Positions 45,434 to 54,548 of a stretch of DNA of 64,000 nucleotides are shown piece after piece. Position numbers and translations under genes: made by a program. Within the stretch, counting starts at the first letter, position 1. Every line of letters starts with the position of its first letter. The notes beneath the pieces are model-generated. The model ran no database searches and was not told the origin of the DNA. It was given only the letters and a program-made list of their open reading frames with translations. The stretch spans positions 1-64,000 of the forward strand of contig NZ_JAAMQU010000004.1 of assembly GCF_013522925.1 (NCBI RefSeq), in the 5' to 3' direction. This DNA is from Pseudomonas japonica (GTDB lineage Bacteria > Pseudomonadota > Gammaproteobacteria > Pseudomonadales > Pseudomonadaceae).

Positions 45434-45801
45434 ACGGCGTGCGCCAACGGGGCTTCACCCTGCTGGAAGTGCTGGCGGCACTGGCCCTGCTCGCGGTCAC
45501 TTTTTTTGTGGTAATGGGCGGTATCGGGCAGGCCACCCATGCCTTGTTCAAGGACCAGCGCGCTACTCGCCTGGCACTGGCTGCTCACACGGTGCTGGAT
45601 GCGTCCCTGGACGGCCCGTTGCAACCGGGCCAGCAGCAGGGTCGGCTTGAGGACGGGGTGGCCTGGCAGCTGAACATTGCACCAGTGGGTGGCCACGCGA
45701 GGGTGCGGCTGTTCCGGCTCAACCTCACGCTGGAACTGGGGGGGCACGTGGAGCGCTTCAGTACTTTGCGGGTGCAGGGCATGGCGGGACGCGGCGCATG
45801 A
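45430..45801 (+). CDS. gspI: Minor pseudopilin GspI
   Basis: This 123-residue pseudopilin has leader MNGVRQRG, then FTLLEVLAALALLAVTFFVV. The small C-terminal domain fits GspI. It overlaps GspH and GspJ by ATGA at both ends. It would join the I-J-K tip complex that starts pseudopilus assembly. Confidence 0.88.
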   Translation: MNGVRQRGFTLLEVLAALALLAVTFFVVMGGIGQATHALFKDQRATRLALAAHTVLDASLDGPLQPGQQQGRLEDGVAWQLNIAPVGGHARVRLFRLNLTLELGGHVERFSTLRVQGMAGRGA

Positions 45802-46424
45802 GCCGCCTGGCCCGGGGGTTTACCTTGATCGAGGTGTTACTGGCGATCAGCCTGATGGCGATCCTGTTGGTATTGATAGGTACGGCACTCACCGCTACAC
45901 GCAAGACCGTTGCTGGCACCGAACGCTTTACCCAAAGGCTGGATGAAGTGCGTGCCGCCCAGCAATTCCTGCGGCGCGAACTCCAGCAAATCGTGGCTTT
46001 GCCGATCGACATGCAGGCCTCGGGCGCCGCCGCGGTGTTCCACGGTGAAGCCAGCGAGATGCGCTACGTGTCGAGCCTGCCGGCGCATCTGGGCGGTGGG
46101 CTTTACCTGCAAACGCTGGGCTTGGGCAACCGGGAGGCGGAGCCGTGGCTTGAAGTGCAGTTTACTCAGCTCACCGGGCCCACGAGCCGTCGGCCCTGGG
46201 GCGAGCCACAGCGGTTGCTGAGCCAGGTGCAGGGGCTGCGTTTCAGCTACCGCGGGCTTGATGCCCACGGCCGGCTCACCGATTGGTTGCCTCGCTGGCC
46301 TTGGCCGGAGCGCCTGCCCCTGGCGATCGGCATAACCCTCAAAAGCCCGGGGCCGATCGCCTGGCCACCGTTGCAGGTCGCGCTGCGCCTGCAGCAACAA
46401 AGCCCCTTGGTGGCCACCCCATGA
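45798..46424 (+). CDS. gspJ: Minor pseudopilin GspJ
   Basis: This 208-residue pseudopilin has leader MSRLARG, then FTLIEVLLAISLMAILLVLI. The globular domain contains the GspJ-type QFLRRELQQIVALP and the late RFSYRGLDAHGRLTDWLPRW segment. It overlaps both neighbours by ATGA and would be part of the pseudopilus tip. Confidence 0.9.
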   Translation: MSRLARGFTLIEVLLAISLMAILLVLIGTALTATRKTVAGTERFTQRLDEVRAAQQFLRRELQQIVALPIDMQASGAAAVFHGEASEMRYVSSLPAHLGGGLYLQTLGLGNREAEPWLEVQFTQLTGPTSRRPWGEPQRLLSQVQGLRFSYRGLDAHGRLTDWLPRWPWPERLPLAIGITLKSPGPIAWPPLQVALRLQQQSPLVATP

Positions 46425-47164
46425 CCACGCCGGGACGTGACCTTCGCCAGCGTGGCGTCGCCTTGCTGCTTACGCTCTGGGCCCTCGCGCTGCTAAGCCT
46501 GTTGATGCTGCAGATCATCACCACGGTGCGCCTGGAAAACCGGCAAAGCCTGCACCAGCTACAGCAAACCCGCGCCGACCTGGTGGCCGAGGCGGGGCTG
46601 GCCCTGGCGGTGATGCACCTGAGCGATCCGCAACGGGAGCAGCGCTGGCGCGCCGACGGCCAGCCTTATGCCCAGCCGATTGGGGACAGCCAGCTCACGG
46701 TTCGGGTAAACAGCGACATGGGCAAGGTGGACCTCAACAGTTCGTCGCCCGAGCTGTGCGCGCGATTGGCCCGCATCCTCGGCGCCAGTGGCCCCGAAGC
46801 CGGCCAACTGGCAACGGCCCTTCGGGCGCGCCAGGCCGATGCCGAGGTCACGCCGCTGCGAGTACTCGAGGAAGCGATGCAGCTGCCAGGCATGAGCAGC
46901 GAGCTGTTCGAGCGTTTGCTGCCCTACATCACCGTGTGGAGCGGCTATGACGAACCGGTCGCCGCGCTGGCCTCGGCGCCGGTGCGCCAGGCGCTGGGGC
47001 AGAGCCTGGTGGCGATGGCCGACGAGGTGGACCCTGGCCCGGTGCTGAGCGTGACCAGCGAAGCCCAGCTGAACAGCGGGGGGCGGGCCACGCTCAGCGC
47101 TACCTTTCTATTGACCCTGGACGGCGGCACGCACGCGTATCGCCTGTTGCGTTGGCAGCCATGA
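46421..47164 (+). CDS. gspK: Minor pseudopilin GspK
   Basis: This 247-residue tip pseudopilin has leader DLRQRG, then VALLLTLWALALLSLLMLQI. As expected for GspK, the +5 glutamate is absent. The first domain has VDLNSSSPELCARLARIL, a helix-hairpin-like SAM fold. It is shorter than many GspK proteins (about 300). ATGA overlaps with GspJ and GspL. Confidence 0.88.
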   Translation: MTTPGRDLRQRGVALLLTLWALALLSLLMLQIITTVRLENRQSLHQLQQTRADLVAEAGLALAVMHLSDPQREQRWRADGQPYAQPIGDSQLTVRVNSDMGKVDLNSSSPELCARLARILGASGPEAGQLATALRARQADAEVTPLRVLEEAMQLPGMSSELFERLLPYITVWSGYDEPVAALASAPVRQALGQSLVAMADEVDPGPVLSVTSEAQLNSGGRATLSATFLLTLDGGTHAYRLLRWQP

Positions 47165-48264
47165 CTTCCTTTCAAACTCACTTGACCAAAGCCCTGCGCC
47201 CGGCGCGTCTGGCGCTGCATCAGCAGTGGCAAGCGTCGGTCTTCCCGCGATTTTTCGCGTGGTGGGGCGAACAGCTTGCCGGTTGCCTGCCCCCTGGCCT
47301 GCGTGGCTGGCTTGCCCGCAACGATGAAGCACCGCTGGTGTGCTGGCGGCAGGATTGCCTGTGGCGCCACGGCGAAGCGGGCTGGGTGCCCTGTGTCTCG
47401 GGAATGCCCGCTGACAATATCTGTGTATTGCTGCTCGAGCCGCGTCAGGCACTGGTGAGAACACTCACCTTCCCGCCCGCTGCCGCGCCAAACCTGGCCG
47501 ACGCCATCGGCTACGAAATGGACCGCCACACGCCCTTCCGTGCCGATCAGGTGTATTACGGCTTCAAACGCCTGCCGGGCAAGGCGCGGGAGCCGGCCAC
47601 CGTGGTGCTGGGCGTGGCCCAGCGCGAGCGCCTCGACGCGCTGCTCGACACCCTGGCCGGGCAAGGCGTGCGGCCCCAGGCAGTCGATGTGGCCGCGCCC
47701 TCGGGGAACGCCGGGATGGGGCTGAACCTGTTGCCACTCGAACGCCGGCCACCCGGCCACCACCGCACGCGGCGGCTCAATGCTGTGCTAGGCCTGCTGA
47801 TACTGTGCCTGAGCGTGGTTGCCTTGCAGCTGTGGCTGTACAACCGCGCTGCCGCGCTTGCCGCCATGCAGGACGAAGTGGCGCGCCTGCGCAACGAAGC
47901 CAGCACCGTACAACAGCTGCGCCAGCAGCTGCAGAACGGCCAGGGCGCCACCCGTTACCTGGCCGAACGCCGCCAGGGCACTCCGCTCATCAGCCAGGTA
48001 TTGAGCGAACTCACCCACTGCCTGCCCGCCGACACCTGGCTCGGCCAGTTCAGCCTGGAACCCGACGGCCAGCTCACACTAGGTGGGCAAAGCCCGCACG
48101 CCGGCAACCTCATCGCCGAGCTCAAAGGGTGCCCCAGCGTGACCGGGGCGCAGTTCCAAGGGGTGATCCAGCCCGATGAAACCACGGGCGGGGAGCGTTT
48201 CTATCTGCTCGCTCACTTGCGCAAGGAGGAGCACCCCGATGCGCCGACCTCTGACACTCCTTGA
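47161..48264 (+). CDS. gspL: Type II secretion protein GspL
   Basis: This 367-residue bitopic protein connects the ATPase to the inner-membrane complex. The N-terminal cytoplasmic part (1-205) includes IGYEMDRHTPFRADQVYY, as in PilM/GspL folds. One helix follows (about 208-228, LNAVLGLLILCLSVVALQLW). The periplasmic part is PilN-like, with a coiled coil and VLSELTHCLPADTWLGQFSL. It overlaps GspK by ATGA and GspM by 26 bases. Confidence 0.85.
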   Translation: MTSFQTHLTKALRPARLALHQQWQASVFPRFFAWWGEQLAGCLPPGLRGWLARNDEAPLVCWRQDCLWRHGEAGWVPCVSGMPADNICVLLLEPRQALVRTLTFPPAAAPNLADAIGYEMDRHTPFRADQVYYGFKRLPGKAREPATVVLGVAQRERLDALLDTLAGQGVRPQAVDVAAPSGNAGMGLNLLPLERRPPGHHRTRRLNAVLGLLILCLSVVALQLWLYNRAAALAAMQDEVARLRNEASTVQQLRQQLQNGQGATRYLAERRQGTPLISQVLSELTHCLPADTWLGQFSLEPDGQLTLGGQSPHAGNLIAELKGCPSVTGAQFQGVIQPDETTGGERFYLLAHLRKEEHPDAPTSDTP

Positions 48265-48856
48265 ACAACGCGTCAGCGCCGTGCTGCTGCTGGGCGTAGC
48301 AATGGCGCTCATCTATTGGGGCGCGGTAGAGCCGTGGCTGGTGGCGCCCCATCAGGCGATCAGCGAGCAGATGGCCGACGTGCGCCAGGCTCAACGCCGT
48401 TATGTAGCCTTGCTTGGCCAGCGTGAAGCGCTACAGGCCCAGGTAGCCGCGATGCAGCCGGGGGACGTGAGCGAAAACGGCCTGTTGCCCGGCGACGATG
48501 CCAGCGGCGCTTCGGCGGCATTGCTGCAACGAGGGGCGGAGGTGATAGCACAACATCAAGGCGACGGCGCTGGCTGCGAGTTGCTCAACCGTACGCCGCT
48601 CACGGACACGCCTGGCGCCGGGCCTTACCCGCAGGTACAAGCCAGCTTCAACCTCACGTGCGCCATCGAACCGATTGAAGCCATTGTGTACGACCTGGAA
48701 ACCGGCACGCCGGCGTTGTTCGTGAGCCAATTGCGGATCGAACGCCCCGCGCAAGCCGCGGACGGACCCGGAGCGCGGCTGGAGGTGCAGCTGACGGTCA
48801 GTGGCTTTGCACACACTCAGGCCAGCCCGAATGCCGGCCGTGAGGAGGCGCTATGA
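48239..48856 (+). CDS. gspM: Type II secretion protein GspM
   Basis: This 205-residue inner-membrane protein has a single N-terminal helix (VSAVLLLGVAMALIYWG) and a periplasmic ferredoxin-like domain. AAGGAGGAG before ATG 48239 makes the start firm, although it lies 26 bases inside gspL. It would pair with GspL in the assembly platform. Confidence 0.82.
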   Translation: MRRPLTLLEQRVSAVLLLGVAMALIYWGAVEPWLVAPHQAISEQMADVRQAQRRYVALLGQREALQAQVAAMQPGDVSENGLLPGDDASGASAALLQRGAEVIAQHQGDGAGCELLNRTPLTDTPGAGPYPQVQASFNLTCAIEPIEAIVYDLETGTPALFVSQLRIERPAQAADGPGARLEVQLTVSGFAHTQASPNAGREEAL

Positions 48857-49335
48857 CCCGTGTCGATCATCTGCGCTTCAGGCCTTGGCTACTCGCGTTG
48901 ATTGGCGTGCTCATGGCTACGATCGTCGCTCAGGTGCTCGGCCTGGGCCGGGACCTTACCTGGCTGCCACCCCTGGCCAATGACCTGCCTGAGCCGCTCG
49001 TCAGCGACGCGGCGCCAGCAGCACCGCCGTTACAGGCGCTCGCCAACACCTGGGAGCACCCATTGTTCAGCCCTGGGCGGCAGCCAGACGTGAGACCACT
49101 CGGCGACACAACACCGGCATCGCTGCAAGGCATGGTCCTTACCGGCAGCCTGGTGACCGACACCCTGCGCGTCGCCCTGCTTCGCGACGCCAGCGGCAAG
49201 GAGGTATCAGTGGCCCAAGGCAAGGCCCTGGCCAATGGCTGGACGCTTGAGCGGCTCGACCCCACCGAAGCGCTGTTCGTGCTTGAAGGCCAGCAGCAGC
49301 GGCTGCGCCTGCGCCCTGCACCGGGGCGCCCTTGA
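48853..49335 (+). CDS. Short GspC/GspN-like type II secretion protein
   Basis: This 160-residue protein has one N-terminal membrane helix (LLALIGVLMATIVAQVLG) and a small periplasmic domain like the homology region of GspC (TPASLQGMVLTGSLVTDTLRVALL, split as LQGMVLTGSLV and TLRVALL, then EVSVAQGKALANGWTLERL). GspC normally also has a PDZ or coiled-coil end, which is missing here. It probably bridges the platform to the secretin. ATGA overlap with gspM. Whether it should be called GspC or GspN is uncertain. Confidence 0.75.
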   Translation: MTRVDHLRFRPWLLALIGVLMATIVAQVLGLGRDLTWLPPLANDLPEPLVSDAAPAAPPLQALANTWEHPLFSPGRQPDVRPLGDTTPASLQGMVLTGSLVTDTLRVALLRDASGKEVSVAQGKALANGWTLERLDPTEALFVLEGQQQRLRLRPAPGRP

Positions 49336-49407
49336 GTGCGGCACCTACCCAATGGATTCGATCTAGAAGGCGGCGCGATTGCCGCTTCTGCCAGGAGCAA
49401 CCCTATC

Positions 49408-51645
49408 GTGACACCGCGTTACCCTCTTGCCTGCGTTGCCGCCGTGCTGCTCGCCGGCTGTGTTTCACCGGCCTCCCAGCTACCTTCGGACAACAGCATG
49501 ATGCGCGAAGGCCTGGAAGGCACCGGAAGCCAGCGCCCATTGCCTACACCGCCGTCGCCCAATATGCCCGGCACCGTGGAAACGTCGCAGCGCCCCGCCA
49601 CCGACAGCCAGATGGTGCGGGGCAGCGCCCGCTTCATCGCGCCAACACCCGCGCCAGCCAATGCCCCCGAGGCGGCGGGAGAGCCCAGCGTGGCCTTCAA
49701 CTTCAACGAGCAGCCGATTCGCGGGGTGATCAACAGTATTCTTGGGGACTTGCTGCAACAGAACTACACCGTTGCCGATGGGGTAAAGGGCGATGTGACC
49801 TTTTCCACCGCCCGGCCGGTGCCCCGGCGCGAAGCCCTGCCGATTCTCGAAACCCTGCTGTCGTGGACAGGCAACGCGCTGGTACGCGACGGCAACCGGT
49901 ATAACGTGGTGCCGGCGAGCCAGGCCGTTGCCGGTCGCCTGGTGCCAGCCATGGGCATGCCGGCACCGGGCGCGGGGCTCACCGCGCGGTTGTTCACGCT
50001 CGATTACATTTCCGCGACCGAGATGGAGAAGCTGCTCAAGCCGTTTGCACGAGACGGCGCCTTCCTGTTGGTAGACCCCGCCCGTAACGTACTGGCGCTG
50101 GCCGGCACCGCTGAAGAGCTGGCCAACTATGAACGCACCATCAACACTTTCGACGTGAACTGGCTCAAGGGTATGTCCATCGCGGTATTCGGCTTGCAGC
50201 GGGCCAACGTGACCGAGCTGATGCCTGAATTGCAACGGTTGTTCGGGCCTGACAGCGGCACTCCGCTGGCGGGCATGCTGCGGTTTCTGCCGATCGAACG
50301 CACCAACGCCATCGTGGCCATTTCGCCCCAGCCCGAGTACCTCAACGAAGTACGGCGCTGGATAGAAACCATCGACCGCGGCGGCGGCAACGAGCCGCAG
50401 ATGTACGTGTATGACGTGCGCAACATGAAAGCCACCGACCTCTCCCGCTACCTGCGCCAGCTGTACGGCAACGAGGCGGTGACCGAAGAGGCTGAAGCCC
50501 AGGTGGCGCCGGGGCTGCGCACCACCACACTGTCCAGCGGCAGCCGCACGGGCACGGGCAGTTTGGCGGGCAGCAGTAACCTCACCGGGAGCAGCCAGGG
50601 TTTGGGCAACCAGGGCAACACTGGCATGTCTTCAGGCCTTAGCAATGCCGGCACCGACACTACCCGCAAAACCTCCGAGGACAACAACGAATCCAGCAAC
50701 GGGGCGAATACGGCCAATGAGTCCGGCGTGCGCATTACCGCGCAGAAAAGCAGTAACCAGCTGATTATCCGTGCGCGCCCTTCGCAATGGGATGAGATCC
50801 AGTCCGCCATCAAGCGCCTGGACAACCCACCCATGCAGGTGCAGATCGAAACCCGCATTCTGGAGGTCAGCCTTACGGGCGACCTGAGCCTGGGGGTGCA
50901 ATGGTACCTGGGCAAGCTGGCGGGCAATTCCAGCACCAGCGGGGTGGAGAACACCTCGGGCAGCGGCGGTGGCCTGGGCCAGGGCGGCGCGGCGCTGGGC
51001 GCGACCGACGCGCTCTATTACTCCTTTGTGAGCAGCAACTTGCAGATCGCGCTGCATGCCTTGGAGACCAATGGCAACACCCGTGTGCTGTCGGCGCCTT
51101 CGTTGGTGGTGCTGAACAACCAGCAGGCGCAGATCCAGGTCGGCGCCAACATTCCCATCACCCAAACCTCCGTGACCACCACCAGCGAATCTACCTACAG
51201 CAGCGTGGAGTACGTGCAAACGGGGGTGATCCTCGACGTGGTGCCGCGGATCAACCCGGGTGGGCTGGTGTACATGGACATCCAGCAGCAGGTGAGCGAC
51301 GCCAGCGATACCACGGACGCCAATGGCAACCCGTCGATTTCTACCCGGGCAGTGAGTACGCAGGTGGCGGTGCAGAGCGGGCAGACGGTGCTGCTAGGCG
51401 GCTTGATCCAACAAAGCGAAAGCCAGACCGACAGCAGTGTGCCGTACCTGGCGCGCATCCCCGGGTTGAACTGGCTGTTCGGCAATACCAGCCGCAGCCG
51501 AGGCCGCTCGGAGTTGCTGGTGCTGATCACGCCAAGGCTGATCGGCAACAGCAGCCAGGCCAGCCAGGTTACCGATCAATACCGCCAGCAGTTCCAGCTG
51601 ATCCAGCCCATGGCACCGGTGAGCCGGGCGCAGCCGCTGCTGTAG
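49408..51645 (+). CDS. gspD: Type II secretin GspD, lipoprotein (HxcQ-like)
   Basis: This secretin of about 745 residues forms the outer-membrane channel. GTG 49408 is preferred: GGAG lies about 11 bases upstream and the product begins with a lipoprotein signal ending LLAGC (Cys18). GTG 49336 is further upstream and would bury that signal. The N0 domain (VAFNFNEQPIRGVINSIL), N1-N3 repeats with a Ser/Gly-rich insertion (about 370-435), and the secretin core (VLSAPSLVVLNNQQAQIQVG, VPYLARIPGLNWLFG, LLVLITPRLI) are all present. No pilotin-binding S-domain follows. A self-piloting liposecretin is known for HxcQ of P. aeruginosa. Confidence 0.93.
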   Translation: MTPRYPLACVAAVLLAGCVSPASQLPSDNSMMREGLEGTGSQRPLPTPPSPNMPGTVETSQRPATDSQMVRGSARFIAPTPAPANAPEAAGEPSVAFNFNEQPIRGVINSILGDLLQQNYTVADGVKGDVTFSTARPVPRREALPILETLLSWTGNALVRDGNRYNVVPASQAVAGRLVPAMGMPAPGAGLTARLFTLDYISATEMEKLLKPFARDGAFLLVDPARNVLALAGTAEELANYERTINTFDVNWLKGMSIAVFGLQRANVTELMPELQRLFGPDSGTPLAGMLRFLPIERTNAIVAISPQPEYLNEVRRWIETIDRGGGNEPQMYVYDVRNMKATDLSRYLRQLYGNEAVTEEAEAQVAPGLRTTTLSSGSRTGTGSLAGSSNLTGSSQGLGNQGNTGMSSGLSNAGTDTTRKTSEDNNESSNGANTANESGVRITAQKSSNQLIIRARPSQWDEIQSAIKRLDNPPMQVQIETRILEVSLTGDLSLGVQWYLGKLAGNSSTSGVENTSGSGGGLGQGGAALGATDALYYSFVSSNLQIALHALETNGNTRVLSAPSLVVLNNQQAQIQVGANIPITQTSVTTTSESTYSSVEYVQTGVILDVVPRINPGGLVYMDIQQQVSDASDTTDANGNPSISTRAVSTQVAVQSGQTVLLGGLIQQSESQTDSSVPYLARIPGLNWLFGNTSRSRGRSELLVLITPRLIGNSSQASQVTDQYRQQFQLIQPMAPVSRAQPLL

Positions 51646-51651
51646 CCGGGT

Positions 51652-52059
51652 TCAGGCGCTGGCGCGTGTGCCATGGAAGGCCACGATCTGCCAGCCCTCA
51701 GGGTTGCGCTGCCATACCTGGGTAACGAAACCTTCTGCGCAGATTGGCTCGGCCTGAATAGGTTCGCCGCCACTGCGTTTTTGCAGCAGGTTCACCTGCG
51801 GGCCGGTCATCAATGCCACACCCTCTGCCAGCACGCGCACTTGCAACGCACCACGTTCAACGGCCAGGTAACGCACGGCCTCGCGGGCATACGCCTGGTA
51901 TTGGGCCTTGTTCTGCACAAGCCCGGTGGTGTGCACGTACACCAGTTCATCGCCAAACAGGCGCGCGATGCTCTCGTGGTCTTCTTCCATCAACGCGCGG
52001 GCGCGCTCGCTTTCCAGCGCGAGCAGTTCGTCTTGCAGGGTAATCGCTTGGGCGGTCAT
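51652..52059 (-). CDS. NTF2-like (DUF4440/SnoaL type) protein
   Basis: This 135-residue cytoplasmic protein has the cone-shaped NTF2-like fold: an N-terminal helix with LLALESERARALMEEDHE, then LFGDELVYVHTTGLVQNKAQY and a final TQVWQRNPEGWQIVAFHGT strand pair. Such proteins are small enzymes or binding proteins of diverse role. ATG 52059 is chosen since the fold begins soon after it; no strong ribosome site is seen. It converges on the secretin gene with six bases between. Confidence 0.8.
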   Translation of the reverse strand: MTAQAITLQDELLALESERARALMEEDHESIARLFGDELVYVHTTGLVQNKAQYQAYAREAVRYLAVERGALQVRVLAEGVALMTGPQVNLLQKRSGGEPIQAEPICAEGFVTQVWQRNPEGWQIVAFHGTRASA

Positions 52060-52178
52060 GACAGGGCAGGCCTTGAGTGGCGCCGCGACAGTGCGGCGGA
52101 GCACACCCTAGGCGGCAACCGCGCGGGTGAAAAATCGCGTATCGCCATGGCAGGCATCGGCAATGGCGATGGGTGGGC

Positions 52179-52583
52179 TCAAGCCGGATGTGCCCGCGGC
52201 ACCGGCGCTTCGGCCAACCATGCCACCGCGCACAGTGCCAGGCCCGCCAGGTTCAGCGATACCGGGTTGAATGCCTCGGCCAGCAGGTGGGGCGTGATCA
52301 TTGCCACGTCCGCCAGCAGCCCGGCCAGCGCCGTCGCGGCGATAACCAGCGAACCGCGCCTATACCAGGGCGACAACAGCCACACCGCCATGGCGATTTC
52401 CGCCAAGCCGCTGAGCCGTGCTATCTGCTCTGGGTTCTGGAATCCATGAGCGGTAATCATCAGCCGCTCCCCCGCGCTGAGCGTCAGCAGTTTGGGAACC
52501 AGCCCATGGTAGAAGAACATGAAGGCCAACCCCGCCCTCGCCACCCAAGCGATGCGTGCCAGCTGTGTGATCGTCGCCTGCAC
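52179..52583 (-). CDS. DoxX-like membrane protein
   Basis: This 134-residue inner-membrane protein has four hydrophobic helices. FYHGLVPKLLTLS near the start and LSGLAEIAMAVWLLSPWY in the middle resemble DoxX-like proteins. GTG 52583 is the probable start: it comes directly after the stop of the upstream gene (TGAG, then GTG), implying coupled translation. DoxX and DCC genes occur together in many Pseudomonas, perhaps in redox or thiol balance at the membrane. Confidence 0.75.
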   Translation of the reverse strand: MQATITQLARIAWVARAGLAFMFFYHGLVPKLLTLSAGERLMITAHGFQNPEQIARLSGLAEIAMAVWLLSPWYRRGSLVIAATALAGLLADVAMITPHLLAEAFNPVSLNLAGLALCAVAWLAEAPVPRAHPA

Positions 52584-52584
52584 C

Positions 52585-53022
52585 TCAGGGCTGCGCCTTG
52601 ATGAAGCGATCGGCGTGGTCAGCGCTCGGCAGCAGGCACTGATCGTGGCGGCCGAACAAGCGGTAGCGGTTACGTGCAACGCGGCCGTAGGCCCAGTCGC
52701 GCACCGGAGCTGGGATCACCCGTGCCAGCCGCAGCAGCGGCCACGGCATCGGTAGCCGGGCAAGAATGCGCATTATCGCGTCGGTGCGTACGTACACCTC
52801 ACCGTTCTCGATCACTGCCAAAGTGTCGAACCTGTCCAAGGGCAACCCGGCCCAGGCCAGCAACGCCTGGCCTTCCGGCGACTGCACGCTGGCCAGCTTG
52901 ATGTGGCGGGCGCGATCATGGCGGATCAGAAACCGCGCCCAGCCATTGCACAGTTTGCATACGCCATCGAAGAGCACAGCGGTGTCGTTGGGGGCGAGGA
53001 AGGGTGCGGGTGTAGATGGCAT
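52585..53022 (-). CDS. DCC family thiol-disulfide oxidoreductase-like protein
   Basis: This 145-residue protein of the DCC1 (DUF393) family has the signature FDGVCKLCNGWARF, with the CxxC redox pair near residue 25, followed by RFDTLAVIENGEVYVRTDAI and GRVARNRYRLFGR. The family is predicted to have a thioredoxin-like fold. ATG 53022 is placed so that the signature follows a short leader. It runs directly into the DoxX-like gene. Confidence 0.82.
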   Translation of the reverse strand: MPSTPAPFLAPNDTAVLFDGVCKLCNGWARFLIRHDRARHIKLASVQSPEGQALLAWAGLPLDRFDTLAVIENGEVYVRTDAIMRILARLPMPWPLLRLARVIPAPVRDWAYGRVARNRYRLFGRHDQCLLPSADHADRFIKAQP

Positions 53023-53245
53023 GGGCAGGGTACCGACGACGGTGATAGCCGCACGATAACGGTTGAACGTGTGGGATGCCAAATATGAACGTGAATGGTG
53101 GTATCGGAACAACCACGCCAGTTGATAGGTTGCCGGGTTTACTGGTTGACGAGTGAAGAGGCTTCTTTTAGGATCGTCCGCGTGGGGCATTTCAATTTTT
53201 GCACTGTTTGGACATGCAGCAACTGTAGCCAACGAGGAGGCTGTT

Positions 53246-53866
53246 ATGGCCAGCATGGCACCCGTCAAGAACCCATCCATTCAAACGCTTGAAGCTGCCA
53301 AGGCGGCGGTCCACGCTCAGTTGGAGGCGCTTTTTGAAGATCTGCCAGCAGAAATTATCTTCGAGGCTGCCTCATGCCGAGGTAGACACGCGCTTAACCT
53401 GGTGCTGGCTGCGCCAAAGCAAGCCTTGAGCACAGAAGCTCGCAACCAGCTGGCCGCTACCCGCATGCAAATGCGCTCATTCGAACGGCTGCGTAATAGT
53501 TGCGCACTGCTCGAGGCCGGCGTAGTAGCGGATATTCTTGGCGTAACGAAACAAGCTTTGAGTAAAAAAATCAAGGCCGGGCATGTCATCGCCTACTCTC
53601 ATAACCGCCGAAAATTCTTTCCCGAGTTTCAGCTGGCCGACAGCAAGGTCAAACCGTCAATCAAACAGCTGCTTTCCGCTCTGGAACTTGATCCAGCCAA
53701 CGAGACTCAAATCAACGTTCTCATCAAGTTTCTGGCACAAACCATGGATTTCTCAAACATTGGCGAGAAAGAAAACCCACAACCACGTTACGCGCTGATC
53801 GATAACCCGGACGCCCTTAATGTCATTGTGCGCGATTACAAGAACCGGCTGGAAATGGGCAAATAA
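53246..53866 (+). CDS. Helix-turn-helix protein, Xre/MbcA/ParS antitoxin-like
   Basis: This 206-residue protein starts at ATG 53246, with GAGGAGG five bases upstream. A helix-turn-helix-like core, AGVVADILGVTKQALSKKIK (about 121-140), is followed by FFPEFQL. The C-terminal part (KQLLSALELDP, FLAQTMDFSNIG, DNPDALNVIVRDY) fits the toxin-binding domain of Xre/MbcA/ParS antitoxins. It ends 28 bases before the stop of a RES-domain gene on the opposite strand. In known RES/Xre modules the antitoxin lies upstream on the same strand, so this convergent order is unusual. Codon use is less GC-rich than in the neighbours. Confidence 0.72.
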   Translation: MASMAPVKNPSIQTLEAAKAAVHAQLEALFEDLPAEIIFEAASCRGRHALNLVLAAPKQALSTEARNQLAATRMQMRSFERLRNSCALLEAGVVADILGVTKQALSKKIKAGHVIAYSHNRRKFFPEFQLADSKVKPSIKQLLSALELDPANETQINVLIKFLAQTMDFSNIGEKENPQPRYALIDNPDALNVIVRDYKNRLEMGK

Positions 53867-53894
53867 GATTTTATTCACAGATCAACGCTATCAC

Positions 53895-54548
53895 TTATTC
53901 CAGGTCTACCTGTGCATCTTCCAGGAGTTCGTACACGGTTCTCCCATCCTCCAGAATCACCTTGGGGAGCGGCGTTGAGCTTACCGGGATCAACTGCCTC
54001 GGCCGACCGGCGAATAGCACCACATTTGTACCAGCGCGAGGATTACCGGTTGGCTGGTATACGCTGGATGGATACAAAACCCCATCAATCTCTACACTGT
54101 ACTCACAGCAAGCGGTGCTCACCGCTTGAGTAAATGCATATCCTTCGCTACCTTGCCCCTTCAGATCAATCAAAAGGCCTGGCCGAAACCCCATCCTGCG
54201 GATCAACTCCCCTGCATCCACCAGCTTCAAGAGCCGCGCCGTTTTAAAATGGATCAAGGAATGCGCATCAACCTCTGAACGTAGCACAGGCGTGCCCTCA
54301 CCTGCTTTCCCATGCTGAAATACCTCCAATACTGCAAGTGCATCCGAGCAGCCTGCGTAACCGACACCGATTGCTCGCGCGTTATGTGCCCACCTTGAAT
54401 CAGAGTACGGGCTGTCGTTATAGAAAAATGGATCCTGGCAAGCGGTCCACTGCACCCGGTACACGCGCATCTTGGCCTCGACCACCACTGCTAGGGTATT
54501 CCTGTTGAGCACACCGATAGCTTTCTGGTTGACGTCATCTTGCTTCAT
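53895..54548 (-). CDS. RES-domain protein, NAD-degrading toxin-like
   Basis: This 217-residue protein has the features of RES toxins, which consume NAD+: RVYRVQW at the start of the domain (Arg about 28-31), SRWAHNARAIGVGYAG followed by the Glu of ALAVLEVFQHG (about 77), and the Ser of IDGVLYPSSVYQ near the end of the domain, then NVVLFAG. ATG 54548 gives an N-terminal extension of about 26 residues; ATG 54470 (MRVYRV) would start right at the domain. It converges on the antitoxin-like gene. If active it should be harmful without its partner. Confidence 0.78.
   Translation of the reverse strand: MKQDDVNQKAIGVLNRNTLAVVVEAKMRVYRVQWTACQDPFFYNDSPYSDSRWAHNARAIGVGYAGCSDALAVLEVFQHGKAGEGTPVLRSEVDAHSLIHFKTARLLKLVDAGELIRRMGFRPGLLIDLKGQGSEGYAFTQAVSTACCEYSVEIDGVLYPSSVYQPTGNPRAGTNVVLFAGRPRQLIPVSSTPLPKVILEDGRTVYELLEDAQVDLE

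Noticed and set aside
49336..49407. Secretin start at GTG 49336
   Set aside because: It would place 24 polar residues before the lipoprotein signal; GTG 49408 has GGAG upstream and exposes the LLAGC lipobox.
41536..51645. Type IV pilus cluster instead of type II secretion
   Set aside because: The gene order E-F-G-H-I-J-K-L-M-N-D, with GspK- and GspL-type proteins and a GspD-type secretin, is specific to type II secretion.
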